Below are positions 17,948-25,635 of a stretch of DNA of 64,000 nucleotides, one piece after another. The DNA comes from Simiduia sp. 21SJ11W-1. GTDB taxonomy: Bacteria > Pseudomonadota > Gammaproteobacteria > Pseudomonadales > Cellvibrionaceae. Made by a program: the position numbers and the translations under genes. The first letter of the stretch is position 1. Each line of letters opens with the position of its first letter. Below the pieces are notes generated by a model, which saw nothing but the letters and a program-made list of their open reading frames with translations, made no database searches and was not told the DNA's origin. The stretch is from NCBI RefSeq assembly GCF_024138675.1, contig NZ_CP090959.1, forward strand, positions 3,193,501 to 3,257,500. The letters are read 5' to 3'.

Positions 17948-20077
17948 ATGAGCAGCTTTGACCACCACTCCCGTTCACGCGCCACCCTCACCATTTTGGT
18001 GGGCGGGCTCTTGCTGCTTGTCACGGCCGTGGGGGCCCAATATGCGCTCTACGGGATCATTGATCGCTACGACAACATGCTCTCTAACCGCATTGCCCAC
18101 CAAACAGATCTGCACGAAATAAATATCGCCTTCAAAACCCAGGTACAGGAGTGGAAGAACACCCTGATGCGCGGCCACGAAACCGCAGACAGAGATAAAT
18201 ACTGGGCATCGTTTCTGGAGCAGGAACGCCGCGTACAGGTACTGATTCAAAACCTGGAAGCCACCGACCTCAAAGACAGTACAAAAAAGGCACTGCAACG
18301 CTTCGCGCGCGCCCACAAACAATTGGCCAATATGTACCGCCAGGGCTACGAGGTGTTTTTAGCCAACGGCTACCAATTGCATCCGGTAGATGATTTGTTG
18401 CGCGGCATTGATCGCGAACCCAGCAACAAGCTGCACGATTTTACCCTGAGCCTTGAGGCAGAAATCGCTACCGAGGCCAGCAATATGCGCGACAGCGCAG
18501 ACACCTACTTCACAGTCACCTTGCTAATCGTACTGTTCAGCTCCGTGGCGGTGGCGCTGGGTGCAGCCTCTATTGTGCGCAACGCCGTGGAAACCGAAGT
18601 GGGGGCCCGCACCCGCGCGGATTTCCTCGCCAAAATGAGCCACGAAATTCGCACGCCCATGAACGGCGTACTGGGCATGAGCGAGCTGCTTGCCTCTACC
18701 CCGCTTACCGAGCAGCAAAAACGCTACAACCAGGCCATTCACAGCTCCGGCCAATCGCTTTTGGTACTCATTAACGACCTGCTCGACTACGCCCGTATTG
18801 AATCGGGCAAAATGGCGCTTGAGGAAATTGAATTTTCCGTGCGCGGCGTGCTGAGTAATTTGTACTACCTGTTTGTACAGAAAGCCAGTGAGCGCGGGCT
18901 TGAGTGGCATATTGATATCCCGCCCACTGTGCCCGACACCTTTACCGGTGATCCGGCGCGCCTCAACCAGATTCTGGTGAACCTTGTGGGCAACGCCTTT
19001 AAGTTTACCGAGCAAGGCAGTGTTACCCTCAACATAAGCTGGCAACAAGAGCGCCTGATCTTCGAGTGCGTCGATACCGGCATCGGCATGGATGACAAAA
19101 CCCGCGCCCAACTGTTTGAAGCCTACAGCCAAGCCGACGATTCCATTCACCGCCGCTTTGGTGGCACCGGCCTTGGCTTGGTGATCAGCCGTGAATTGGC
19201 GCTTCAGATGAAAGGCGAGCTCCGCGTACAAAGCCAGGTTAATGCAGGCTCCTGCTTTACGTTGGATGTGCCCCTACCGGCGCTCGCCCCCTGCTCGCAA
19301 GCGTTCGGGCCAGAAAAGCCCTCGGTGCTGCTGTGTGTAGAAGACGACTTCCAGTGTGCAGACTACCAACGCTATTGCGATTACTGGGGCCTGCCCACGC
19401 AAGTTGTGAGCCCTGGCAGTGACATCACCGAAGCCGATGCCCTGAGCATCTGTGTGATCGATTTGGCCAACCATCACCAAAGCGATGAACTGGCCCAAGC
19501 CTACTCGGCCCAGGGCTATCAAGCTCTACAACTCTACGACGTAGGCCAAAGTAACGAGTGGGTAAACAGCCGTGGTGAAGTAACCCGCGGCTTTAAAGAC
19601 CGGCCGCCTTTTGGCGCCTTGTTGAAACCCCTGTTACTTGATTGCCTGCAATTAGATAACCTAACCCAACACCCGGATACCCCGCACCTGGGTATTCGGC
19701 CGCTTAACATACTCGCGGTAGACGACAACGCCGTAAACCGCACTGTGGTATCGGCCATGCTTGCCAAGCTCGGGCATCGCTGCACGCTGGCCTGTGACGG
19801 CGAAGATGCCGTCACCCAGTTTCTCAACACCCCCCGCCGGTTTGATCTGGTGCTAATGGATTGTGAAATGCCCGTGCTCGATGGCCTGGGGGCCCTCAAG
19901 TGCATTCGTGAAATTGAACAGCAAAAAAACATGGCCCCCACCCCCATATTGGCGCTCACCGCCAATGCCTATGAAACCGACCGCGAGCGCTACCTAAAAG
20001 GCGGCATGGACGACGTACTCACCAAGCCCATCAGCCTCAATCGCCTCAAATCCGCGCTGCGAAAACACGCCCTTTAG
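17948..20077 (+). CDS. Hybrid sensor histidine kinase with C-terminal receiver
   Basis: The protein has about 709 residues. Two membrane helices (about 12-36 and 190-212) flank a helical periplasmic domain with an EQERRVQVLIQNLEATD region. The HisKA box FLAKMSHEIRTPMNGVLG has the phospho-accepting His near residue 232. The HATPase domain (NQILVNLVGNAFKFTEQGSV, DTGIGM, GGTGLGL) follows. Next is a degenerate receiver-like region (about 455-560; CVEDDFQ, CVIDLAN, ALLKPLL), then a complete receiver with VDDNAVN, phospho-accepting Asp near 638 (LVLMDCEMPVLDG) and a KPIS motif. No response-regulator gene is adjacent. It is likely a phosphorelay needing a separate HPt protein. ATG 17948 is preferred over a TTG two codons upstream. 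Confidence 0.93.
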   Translation: MSSFDHHSRSRATLTILVGGLLLLVTAVGAQYALYGIIDRYDNMLSNRIAHQTDLHEINIAFKTQVQEWKNTLMRGHETADRDKYWASFLEQERRVQVLIQNLEATDLKDSTKKALQRFARAHKQLANMYRQGYEVFLANGYQLHPVDDLLRGIDREPSNKLHDFTLSLEAEIATEASNMRDSADTYFTVTLLIVLFSSVAVALGAASIVRNAVETEVGARTRADFLAKMSHEIRTPMNGVLGMSELLASTPLTEQQKRYNQAIHSSGQSLLVLINDLLDYARIESGKMALEEIEFSVRGVLSNLYYLFVQKASERGLEWHIDIPPTVPDTFTGDPARLNQILVNLVGNAFKFTEQGSVTLNISWQQERLIFECVDTGIGMDDKTRAQLFEAYSQADDSIHRRFGGTGLGLVISRELALQMKGELRVQSQVNAGSCFTLDVPLPALAPCSQAFGPEKPSVLLCVEDDFQCADYQRYCDYWGLPTQVVSPGSDITEADALSICVIDLANHHQSDELAQAYSAQGYQALQLYDVGQSNEWVNSRGEVTRGFKDRPPFGALLKPLLLDCLQLDNLTQHPDTPHLGIRPLNILAVDDNAVNRTVVSAMLAKLGHRCTLACDGEDAVTQFLNTPRRFDLVLMDCEMPVLDGLGALKCIREIEQQKNMAPTPILALTANAYETDRERYLKGGMDDVLTKPISLNRLKSALRKHAL

Positions 20078-20152
20078 CCAACACTCAATTTCACCCCTGT
20101 TCTGGTATGATGCGCGCTTTCTGAACTGCCTACCCAAGGAGCTGTTTCGGCC

Positions 20153-21529
20153 ATGAAAGCCATTGCCGCCGCGCTGAGTTTGTGCGCCCTCTGTTTTACT
20201 CACCCGGCCCTGGCCGAACCCGCCCCCGGCGCCACCCAAGGTGTTTGGGCCACAGGTTTTACCACGCGCCTGCAAGCCTCGCCCTACGCCGGTGAAGATT
20301 CCCGCCTCGATTTCTTGCCGGAGATCTACTACACCGGCGAGCAATGGTACCTGGCGGGCACCGAGGCCGGCTGGCTAAAAGAAGTAGACGATGGCCTGTA
20401 CATCGATGCCTTCATCCGCTACCGATTTGGTGGCTATACCGAAGACCAAGTAAGCGACCTGGCCGACATGCGCCGTACCGGCACCCTTGAAGGTGGTGTG
20501 CAAGTGATCAAGCACACAGGTTTTGGCGAACTGCGCCTGGGCGCTGCGCACGATCTGCTGAACCGGCATCAAGGCTACAGTGCGAGCCTTCAGTGGCAAA
20601 AAGATTGGGTATTTAACAATGTCACCCTCACACCTATTGTGGCCGTTGAGCACGACAGCGCCGAGGTAAACACCTACTTTTACGGCGTAAAAAATAGCGA
20701 GGCCGAGCCCGGCCGCCCGGCCTATGAAGCTGGCAGCTCAACCCGGCTGCGCCTGGGCCTGGAAAGCTGGGCACGCCTTGGCAAAGCGCACTTGCTGGGC
20801 CTTAGCTTAAGCCACACCCAGCTTGGGCGCACAGTGTCAGACAGCCCAATCGTTGACGGCAATCAACGCACCGAGCTCACCTTCAACTACCGCTACGAAT
20901 TTTTAAACAACCCGGCCTCCCAAGCGGTAAACCAGGCGGCCGAGAGCGACTGGCTCAAGGGTGAGTGGGAATGGCGCCTGGCGGGCGGCTACTGGAAAGA
21001 CGGCAACTTCATTGAAATGATTTACCTCAACAACATGGCCGTAGATACCAACGACACCGCCATGGTGAGTGCATTTCTCAGCAAAAAAATCAGCAATGAA
21101 GCCTGGAACCTGCCCATTGATGTGCACTTAACCGGCGGCCTGGTAAGGCATTTTGAACGCGGCGGGCAAAGCGATTTTAACGAGTATGTTGTGGCCCTTA
21201 AGGGCTACTTCAATCGCTTCCCTTGGTCGCACATTATTGAAACCCGTGTGGGCTTTGGTTACGGTTTTTCCTATGGCGAACAGGTGCCCTGGCAGGAAAC
21301 AGAAAACGTATTGCGAAAAAACCTGAACGACTCACGCATGCTGCAGTATCTGGATTACAGCTGGGATGTAAACCTGGGCGATTTGTTTAACAATGAATCC
21401 GCCAAGTATTGCTACGGCGGCTACAGCATCCATCACCGCTCAGGAATTTTTGGCCAAACCGATGTCTACAACCGCGTAGATGGCGGCTCTAACTGGAATA
21501 CCTTTTACGTGCAGTGCAAGGTGCGCTAA
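20153..21529 (+). CDS. MipA/OmpV-type outer-membrane protein with an extra C-terminal barrel-like domain
   Basis: The 458-residue protein has a signal peptide (cleavage after ALA, residue 21). Residues about 25-265 look like a MipA/OmpV barrel (ASPYAGEDSRLDFLPEIYYTGEQWYLAGTEAGW). MipA/OmpV proteins are normally about 250 residues, so the remaining 185 residues are an addition. That part has alternating amphipathic strands and ends in SIHHRSGIFGQTDVYNRVDG, which resembles the His-x-Ser active-site end of PagL-type lipid A deacylases (H428, S430; D443 might play the acidic role). The final residues (FYVQCKVR) form a plausible last strand. AAGGAG precedes the ATG. It is monocistronic, with a terminator at 21566. 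Confidence 0.75.
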   Translation: MKAIAAALSLCALCFTHPALAEPAPGATQGVWATGFTTRLQASPYAGEDSRLDFLPEIYYTGEQWYLAGTEAGWLKEVDDGLYIDAFIRYRFGGYTEDQVSDLADMRRTGTLEGGVQVIKHTGFGELRLGAAHDLLNRHQGYSASLQWQKDWVFNNVTLTPIVAVEHDSAEVNTYFYGVKNSEAEPGRPAYEAGSSTRLRLGLESWARLGKAHLLGLSLSHTQLGRTVSDSPIVDGNQRTELTFNYRYEFLNNPASQAVNQAAESDWLKGEWEWRLAGGYWKDGNFIEMIYLNNMAVDTNDTAMVSAFLSKKISNEAWNLPIDVHLTGGLVRHFERGGQSDFNEYVVALKGYFNRFPWSHIIETRVGFGYGFSYGEQVPWQETENVLRKNLNDSRMLQYLDYSWDVNLGDLFNNESAKYCYGGYSIHHRSGIFGQTDVYNRVDGGSNWNTFYVQCKVR

Positions 21530-21565
21530 GCCGAGCCCACAACATTCACGCCATTAAATAATACT

Positions 21566-21597
21566 AAAAGCGCCTGTATTTACAGTGCGCTTTTTTT
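21566..21597 (+). terminator. Terminator after the MipA/OmpV-type gene
   Basis: The hairpin AAAAGCGC-CTGTA / TACAG-GCGC (one bulged T) is followed by a run of seven T, 36 bp after the stop codon. Confidence 0.88.
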
Positions 21598-21724
21598 ATA
21601 CGCGCTTAAAAACACCACCCCTTAAACGTTCAGCCACCGGCCGTTCACTGGCAGGGCCAGGCCGCGCGCCTCATCCAAACGCCTCGCGGCTGCGTAAAGT
21701 AGAAAAGCGCAGGAGGCAGGCGCC

Positions 21725-22615
21725 ATGCATATTCTCGTTACCGGTGCCACCGGCATGATTGGCAAAGCTTTAGTTCAAGCCGGCCTGTTTGCGGGCCACA
21801 CATTCACACTCTGGGTGCGCAATCCGGCCAAAGCCCGAAGAATGTTTGGCAATACCGCGGCCATCATTCACTCACCCAAAGAGCTCGACAGCCTGGCGCA
21901 GGTGGATTGGGTGTTTAATCTCGCAGGTTTACCCATTGCCGACAAACGCTGGTCTGCCAAGCGTAAAGCCGAGCTACTGGCCTCACGGCTTGAAATTACC
22001 GGGCAGCTTGCCAACTGGATAAACCGCCAGCCCAACGCCAACATCACCTTGCTTTCGGGTTCTGCGGTGGGCGTGTACGGCAATACCCGTGAGTCGGTAA
22101 TCACCGAACAAAGCCCATTGCCCGATGCGCCGGATTTCGCAGCCAGCCTCTGCCAACAATGGGAGGCCAGCGCCCGGCAAGCGCACAAGGCACGCACAAT
22201 TATTTTGCGCACGGGTTTAGTACTGGGGCCTGGGGGGTTACTGAAAAAACTGCGCCCGGTATTTACCGCATGCCTTGGCGGCAACATCGGCTGCGGCGAA
22301 CAATTCATGCCCTGGATTCACATTGAAGATCAGGTGCGCGCCATGTTGCACCTGGCTGGCCTGCCCGAGGCCGAGGGCGCCTACAACCTGTGCGCGCCGC
22401 ACCCTGTGACCAATGCAGAATTCACCCGCGAGCTTGCCAACGCTCTGCGAAGGCCGGCAGTCGCGCACCTGCCAACACCGCTGGTGAAATGGGTGTTCGG
22501 CGAGTTAAGCGCGCTGCTGTTGGGCGGGCAAAACACCCGGCCCGCGCGTTTGCAGGCCAGCGGTTTTCGCTTTGCTCACCCCGATCTTCATCAGGCACTG
22601 CCCATGGTATTATGA
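21725..22615 (+). CDS. TIGR01777 family NAD(P)-binding epimerase-like protein (YfcH type)
   Basis: The protein has 296 residues and is an extended SDR. It opens with the nucleotide-binding motif ILVTGATGMIGKALVQAGL and has the family block DWVFNLAGLPIADKRWSAKRKAELLASRL. SGSAVGVYG and the WEASARQAHKARTIILRTGLVLGPGGLL segment follow. The C terminus ends in the DUF1731-type tail, HPDLHQAL. The reaction is not established; E. coli YfcH is a distant reference. AGGAGG lies ten bases before the ATG. A methyltransferase gene follows 32 bp downstream, probably in the same transcript. Confidence 0.92.
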   Translation: MHILVTGATGMIGKALVQAGLFAGHTFTLWVRNPAKARRMFGNTAAIIHSPKELDSLAQVDWVFNLAGLPIADKRWSAKRKAELLASRLEITGQLANWINRQPNANITLLSGSAVGVYGNTRESVITEQSPLPDAPDFAASLCQQWEASARQAHKARTIILRTGLVLGPGGLLKKLRPVFTACLGGNIGCGEQFMPWIHIEDQVRAMLHLAGLPEAEGAYNLCAPHPVTNAEFTRELANALRRPAVAHLPTPLVKWVFGELSALLLGGQNTRPARLQASGFRFAHPDLHQALPMVL

Positions 22616-22647
22616 GCCGGTTATTACCCTGACAGACCTAACCGCCC

Positions 22648-23256
22648 ATGATCGAACAAAACACCCGCGAGGCCTTTGGCCTTACCTTGTACACCAGCGC
22701 CCACAAAGATATTCGCAAACTGAGGCGTGCCCAGGGCGTGGCCGAATTGCATGGCAATAAACTCTGGAAATCGAGCCTGGTATTGATGGATTACCTGCGC
22801 GAATGCCCCATCGAGCCCGGCAGCCGGGTGCTTGAACTCGGCTGTGGCTGGGGCACCAGCAGTGTTTTTTGCGCAAAAACCTTTAACGCGGAGGTAGTGG
22901 CACTGGATGCCGATGAGTCGGTATTCCCCTTTGTGGATCTGCATGCTGCGCGCAATGGTGTCAGCGTAAGCACCTACTGCGAGCGCTTCGAAAACCTCAC
23001 TGAAGAAGATTTAAGTGGCTTTGATGTAATCATCGGCGCAGACATCTGCTTTTGGGATGAAATGGTAGAGCCTCTCGAGCAAGTGCTAGACCTTGCACTG
23101 GCCGCCGAAGTGGGCCGCATTGTGCTTACAGATCCGGGCCGCCCCACCTTCCGGGCGCTGGCAGAGGCCATAAACGAAAGCTACGAAGATGTCATATACA
23201 CAGACTGGGATGTTCCCGAACCACACAACCTGTGGGGCTTGGTGCTGGATGTCTAA
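22648..23256 (+). CDS. Class I SAM-dependent methyltransferase
   Basis: The protein has 202 residues. The SAM-binding motif I is VLELGCGWGTSSVFCA near residue 56, with the acidic residue ending the next strand in VVALDADESV and motif post-I features in DVIIGADICFWDEMVEPLEQ. It resembles the lysine-methyltransferase-like METTL family. The substrate cannot be assigned. The gene lies 32 bp after the TIGR01777 gene and ends at a strong terminator shared with the convergent exbD gene. Confidence 0.88.
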   Translation: MIEQNTREAFGLTLYTSAHKDIRKLRRAQGVAELHGNKLWKSSLVLMDYLRECPIEPGSRVLELGCGWGTSSVFCAKTFNAEVVALDADESVFPFVDLHAARNGVSVSTYCERFENLTEEDLSGFDVIIGADICFWDEMVEPLEQVLDLALAAEVGRIVLTDPGRPTFRALAEAINESYEDVIYTDWDVPEPHNLWGLVLDV

Positions 23257-23284
23257 CCCCTTGCGAGGCCTCGATGATCAGGCA

Positions 23285-23313
23285 TAAAAAAACCCGCTTA
23301 CGCGGGTTTTTTT
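23285..23313. terminator. Bidirectional terminator between the methyltransferase gene and exbD
   Basis: The hairpin AAAAAAACCCGC / GCGGGTTTTTTT has a short loop, with A-tract and T-tract flanks that make it active for both convergent genes. Confidence 0.93.
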
Positions 23314-23326
23314 ATAGGGCGCCGAC

Positions 23327-23749
23327 TCAGATTTTCTCTTCGTAAGGCACCAGTGCGATGTTGTAAACATCTGCTTCGCGCGCGGCGTCAGCAATGGCTA
23401 CGTACATTTTCGCAGTAGATTTAATGTGCGCTCGCACAACCACGGCAGCCTTGGGGTGCTCGGCGTGCATACGCTCGATGTTGGCACGCACGGCGCGCAC
23501 ATCAATGCGGCGATCTTCCATCCAGATCTCATCGTTAGAGCGGATGGTGACAACGATGGAAGGGTTGTCTTCATCGGGTGGATTTTGCTGCTCATTCTTT
23601 GGCGGGATAGTGGTATCAATCACACTTTCCTTCACGAACGAGGCCGTCACGATAAAGAAGATCAGCATGATGAAGACCACGTCGAGCATGGGCGTCAAAT
23701 CGATTTCTGAATTATCTTCTGCTTCGCCGTGCTTTCTTCTACGACTCAC
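23327..23749 (-). CDS. exbD: ExbD/TolR family biopolymer transport protein
   Basis: The product has about 140 residues. It has one N-terminal membrane helix, EIDLTPMLDVVFIMLIFFIV, containing the proton-path Asp (PMLDVVF), followed by a periplasmic domain. This is the layout of ExbD/TolR, which with ExbB/TolQ converts the proton gradient into energy for TonB or Tol. The GTG at 23749 follows GAGGAGA at good spacing and gives the typical ExbD2 start VSRRRKHGE. No exbB, tolQ or classical tonB is beside it; the sequence upstream is noncoding and holds a MITE-like element. Its partner genes must lie elsewhere. Confidence 0.92.
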   Translation of the reverse strand: MSRRRKHGEAEDNSEIDLTPMLDVVFIMLIFFIVTASFVKESVIDTTIPPKNEQQNPPDEDNPSIVVTIRSNDEIWMEDRRIDVRAVRANIERMHAEHPKAAVVVRAHIKSTAKMYVAIADAAREADVYNIALVPYEEKI

Positions 23750-24438
23750 TTTTATTCTCCTCAACTCACGGCGCTCGCCGCGTCAATTTACCACGATCTT
23801 CCGGCCCAGCCAGTGCTGCTAACCCGTAAACCTCTTACTACCCGGGCCAAGAGGCCACTAGGCGCAACGGGCAGGTACGATACCGACTAACCCCCCGCGC
23901 AGGCAAGTGCCTATTGTGCCCCAAGTTACCCTGCGGAGTCACTAGATGTCCAAACAATGCCTCATTGGCTGGCCTAAGCGGCCAATAATCGTGGCACTTG
24001 CCTTCATTTTAGTCAAAATTTGGCGCTTTTTAGCCAAAAGGCCGGTTTTGCTGCCACTGCTGTCCCATAGTTTAAGTTTCCGCGCAAGGCAGGCGTTGAA
24101 ACTGCCTATTTCGCAGAGTTTCTAGGCGATGTCTGGACATGAAATCTGGGGCGCAGTTTGTGACACGACGTAAATACCCTTCGGGGCCGGCCTGCGAGCA
24201 AAGCTCTTGGCGTATGACGGCTGGCATTGCTGCGCTTCGCGAACGCTTGTCAAACCCATGCAGTCTCGACACCCGCCCTTCGGGGCCTGCTTGCAAACCT
24301 AGTTTGCAAGCGCTTAAGTGCCCGCAAAGCAATGCTTTGCCAGCGGGCGCTTAAACCCATGCGGGTGACGGTCACAAACTCCGCCCCATATTCCATGCCT
24401 GTAGATTTGTGGGGCAGCAGTGGGTTTACTGCCGCCTT
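23750..24438. other. Gene-poor region with a MITE-like element
   Basis: No credible gene lies in these 689 bases. The left part (23750-24137) holds a small hairpin (TGGCC/GGCCA at 23970-23984) and is AT-rich around 24000-24060, which is where an exbD promoter could be. The right part is the inverted-repeat-bounded element at 24138-24397. The short frames inside it read as repeat-derived sequence. Confidence 0.7.
24138..24397. mobile_element. MITE-like element with 27-bp terminal inverted repeats
   Basis: The 27 bases at 24138-24164 match the reverse complement of 24371-24397 at 24 of 27 positions; the core GGGGCGNAGTTTGTGAC has a single mismatch. The 206 bases between them are highly structured. 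They contain two direct copies of CCCTTCGGGGCC (24177, 24276), a 10-bp hairpin GCTTGCAAAC-CTA-GTTTGCAAGC (24289-24311) and a nested GC hairpin around 24320-24350. There is no transposase frame and I see no clear target-site duplication. This fits a non-autonomous element or dispersed palindromic repeat. Confidence 0.7.
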
Positions 24439-25263
24439 TTAGCGGCGGCGGCGGTAGCGCTCGGCGGCTTTGCCGCGCTCATCCAGCCGGGCCAGAATAG
24501 CCGCCATTTCATCGGCCTGCTCGGCCACCTTGGCCTCTTGTGCGGCCTGCCGGGACTTTTTCTCTTCGGCAAGCGCCGCTTTAATGCGCCGCTCACGGGC
24601 CGCTGCACTCTCAGGCTTGGCGCCAGTGGCAGATTTAGCCGAGCGTGCTAGTGCAGAGCTTGCAGATTTAGTGGCCGTTTTAGACTTGGCAGGCTTACTC
24701 TTGCGCTGTGACAACCGGCGCGCTTCTACCGCGGCCATCAACGCTTTCATTTCGGCTGCTTCACCGGTGCTGCGCGAATCACGCAATACCGGTTTTTCTA
24801 CCTGCACAGTACGGCTTGGTGTTTTAACAGGTGCTGCGTTCACAGGCGGTGTATTCGCGGCGTGTTTTTCACGGGCCTGGCGTCGATCCGCCAGCCAGCC
24901 TTCCACATCGTCTTCGCCGTCTGTATCGTCATCGGCCGGCGCCAATGTCTCATCCAGCGCGGGCGCAGAAGTGGGCGCGGCCATTGGCTTTTTCTCGGCG
25001 CGCACAGCCTTAATCAGCTCACCGCCCAACTCATCAACGGCTTCGCGGCACAGCTCGGCAAGTTCACGGGCCGATTCTGCCTCGGCATATTCAGATACCT
25101 CAAAAGCCGCCACACCGTCTGCGCGTAAACAATCAAAAAGTGCGCCGGGAACATCCTCGTCCGCCTGAGTCACCAACATGGCCCAGTGAAAATCCAACTC
25201 GACCCGACAACTGCCCACAAATACACGCCCAGATGGCTGATGGGTAGCGGAGAAAACGATCAC
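24439..25263 (-). CDS. GIY-YIG-like domain protein with long basic, alanine-rich tail
   Basis: The product has about 274 residues. GTG 25263 is chosen because AGAGG precedes it by seven bases and the domain begins immediately. Residues 1-85 (IVFSATHQPSGRVFVGSCR, then HWAMLVTQADEDVPGALFDCLR) resemble a GIY-YIG fold, with the two motif strands replaced by IVF and VFVGS. The tyrosines are lost, so nuclease activity is doubtful. Residues 110-274 are low complexity: an acidic stretch (ADDDTDGEDDVEGW), then Ala/Lys/Arg-rich helices ending AERYRRRR, likely to bind nucleic acid. It is the last gene before the MITE-like element. The role is unknown. Confidence 0.65.
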   Translation of the reverse strand: MIVFSATHQPSGRVFVGSCRVELDFHWAMLVTQADEDVPGALFDCLRADGVAAFEVSEYAEAESARELAELCREAVDELGGELIKAVRAEKKPMAAPTSAPALDETLAPADDDTDGEDDVEGWLADRRQAREKHAANTPPVNAAPVKTPSRTVQVEKPVLRDSRSTGEAAEMKALMAAVEARRLSQRKSKPAKSKTATKSASSALARSAKSATGAKPESAAARERRIKAALAEEKKSRQAAQEAKVAEQADEMAAILARLDERGKAAERYRRRR

Positions 25264-25635
25264 GCAAATACCTCTGTCTCTATCAAACAAGCAAAGGCGC
25301 GGGATTATATAGACCACACTGGAAATGACCAGATTGACAAACCGAAAAGTGTGCCCTTTAGCAGTATCGAAACCATGGCAGGCCAACACAGGCGTGCCCG
25401 GCCGGTCAAAGCGTGCAGAGCGTTGATTTATTGCTTCTATATATAGAAGCAATAAATGCTCACCACAGCTTTGCCTGTGCTTTAGGGTTTACCCAAGCCA
25501 TTCAAACTCCAGAGCAGCCGCTTAAGTTCCCAAAAGCAATATTTTTGTAAACAGTCACCTGCACCAGGCCACCTTGCCACTCAAATCAAAAACACATGAA
25601 CCCTTTGCCAGCACTCCTGCTAAAGGCCCTGGCCT
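25264..25635. other. Intergenic region with a long perfect palindrome
   Basis: These 372 bases between dinB and the GIY-YIG-like gene show no credible gene. The notable item is the 32-bp palindrome at 25426-25457. The right part (25470-25635) is unremarkable. Confidence 0.65.
25426..25457. promoter_or_regulatory. 32-bp perfect palindrome
   Basis: Every base from 25426 to 25457 pairs with its mirror position. The half-site is ATTTATTGCTTCTATA, and the two halves meet in an alternating TA core with no loop. It lies downstream of dinB and upstream of the GIY-YIG-like gene, both on the minus strand. It could form a hairpin terminator, although it lacks a U tract and is AT-rich, or it could be a two-fold operator. 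Function is not known. Confidence 0.85.

Noticed and set aside
24139-24354. 71-codon frame inside the MITE-like element
   Set aside because: It is built from the repeat's own direct repeats and hairpins and has no family similarity; it is repeat-derived, not a gene.
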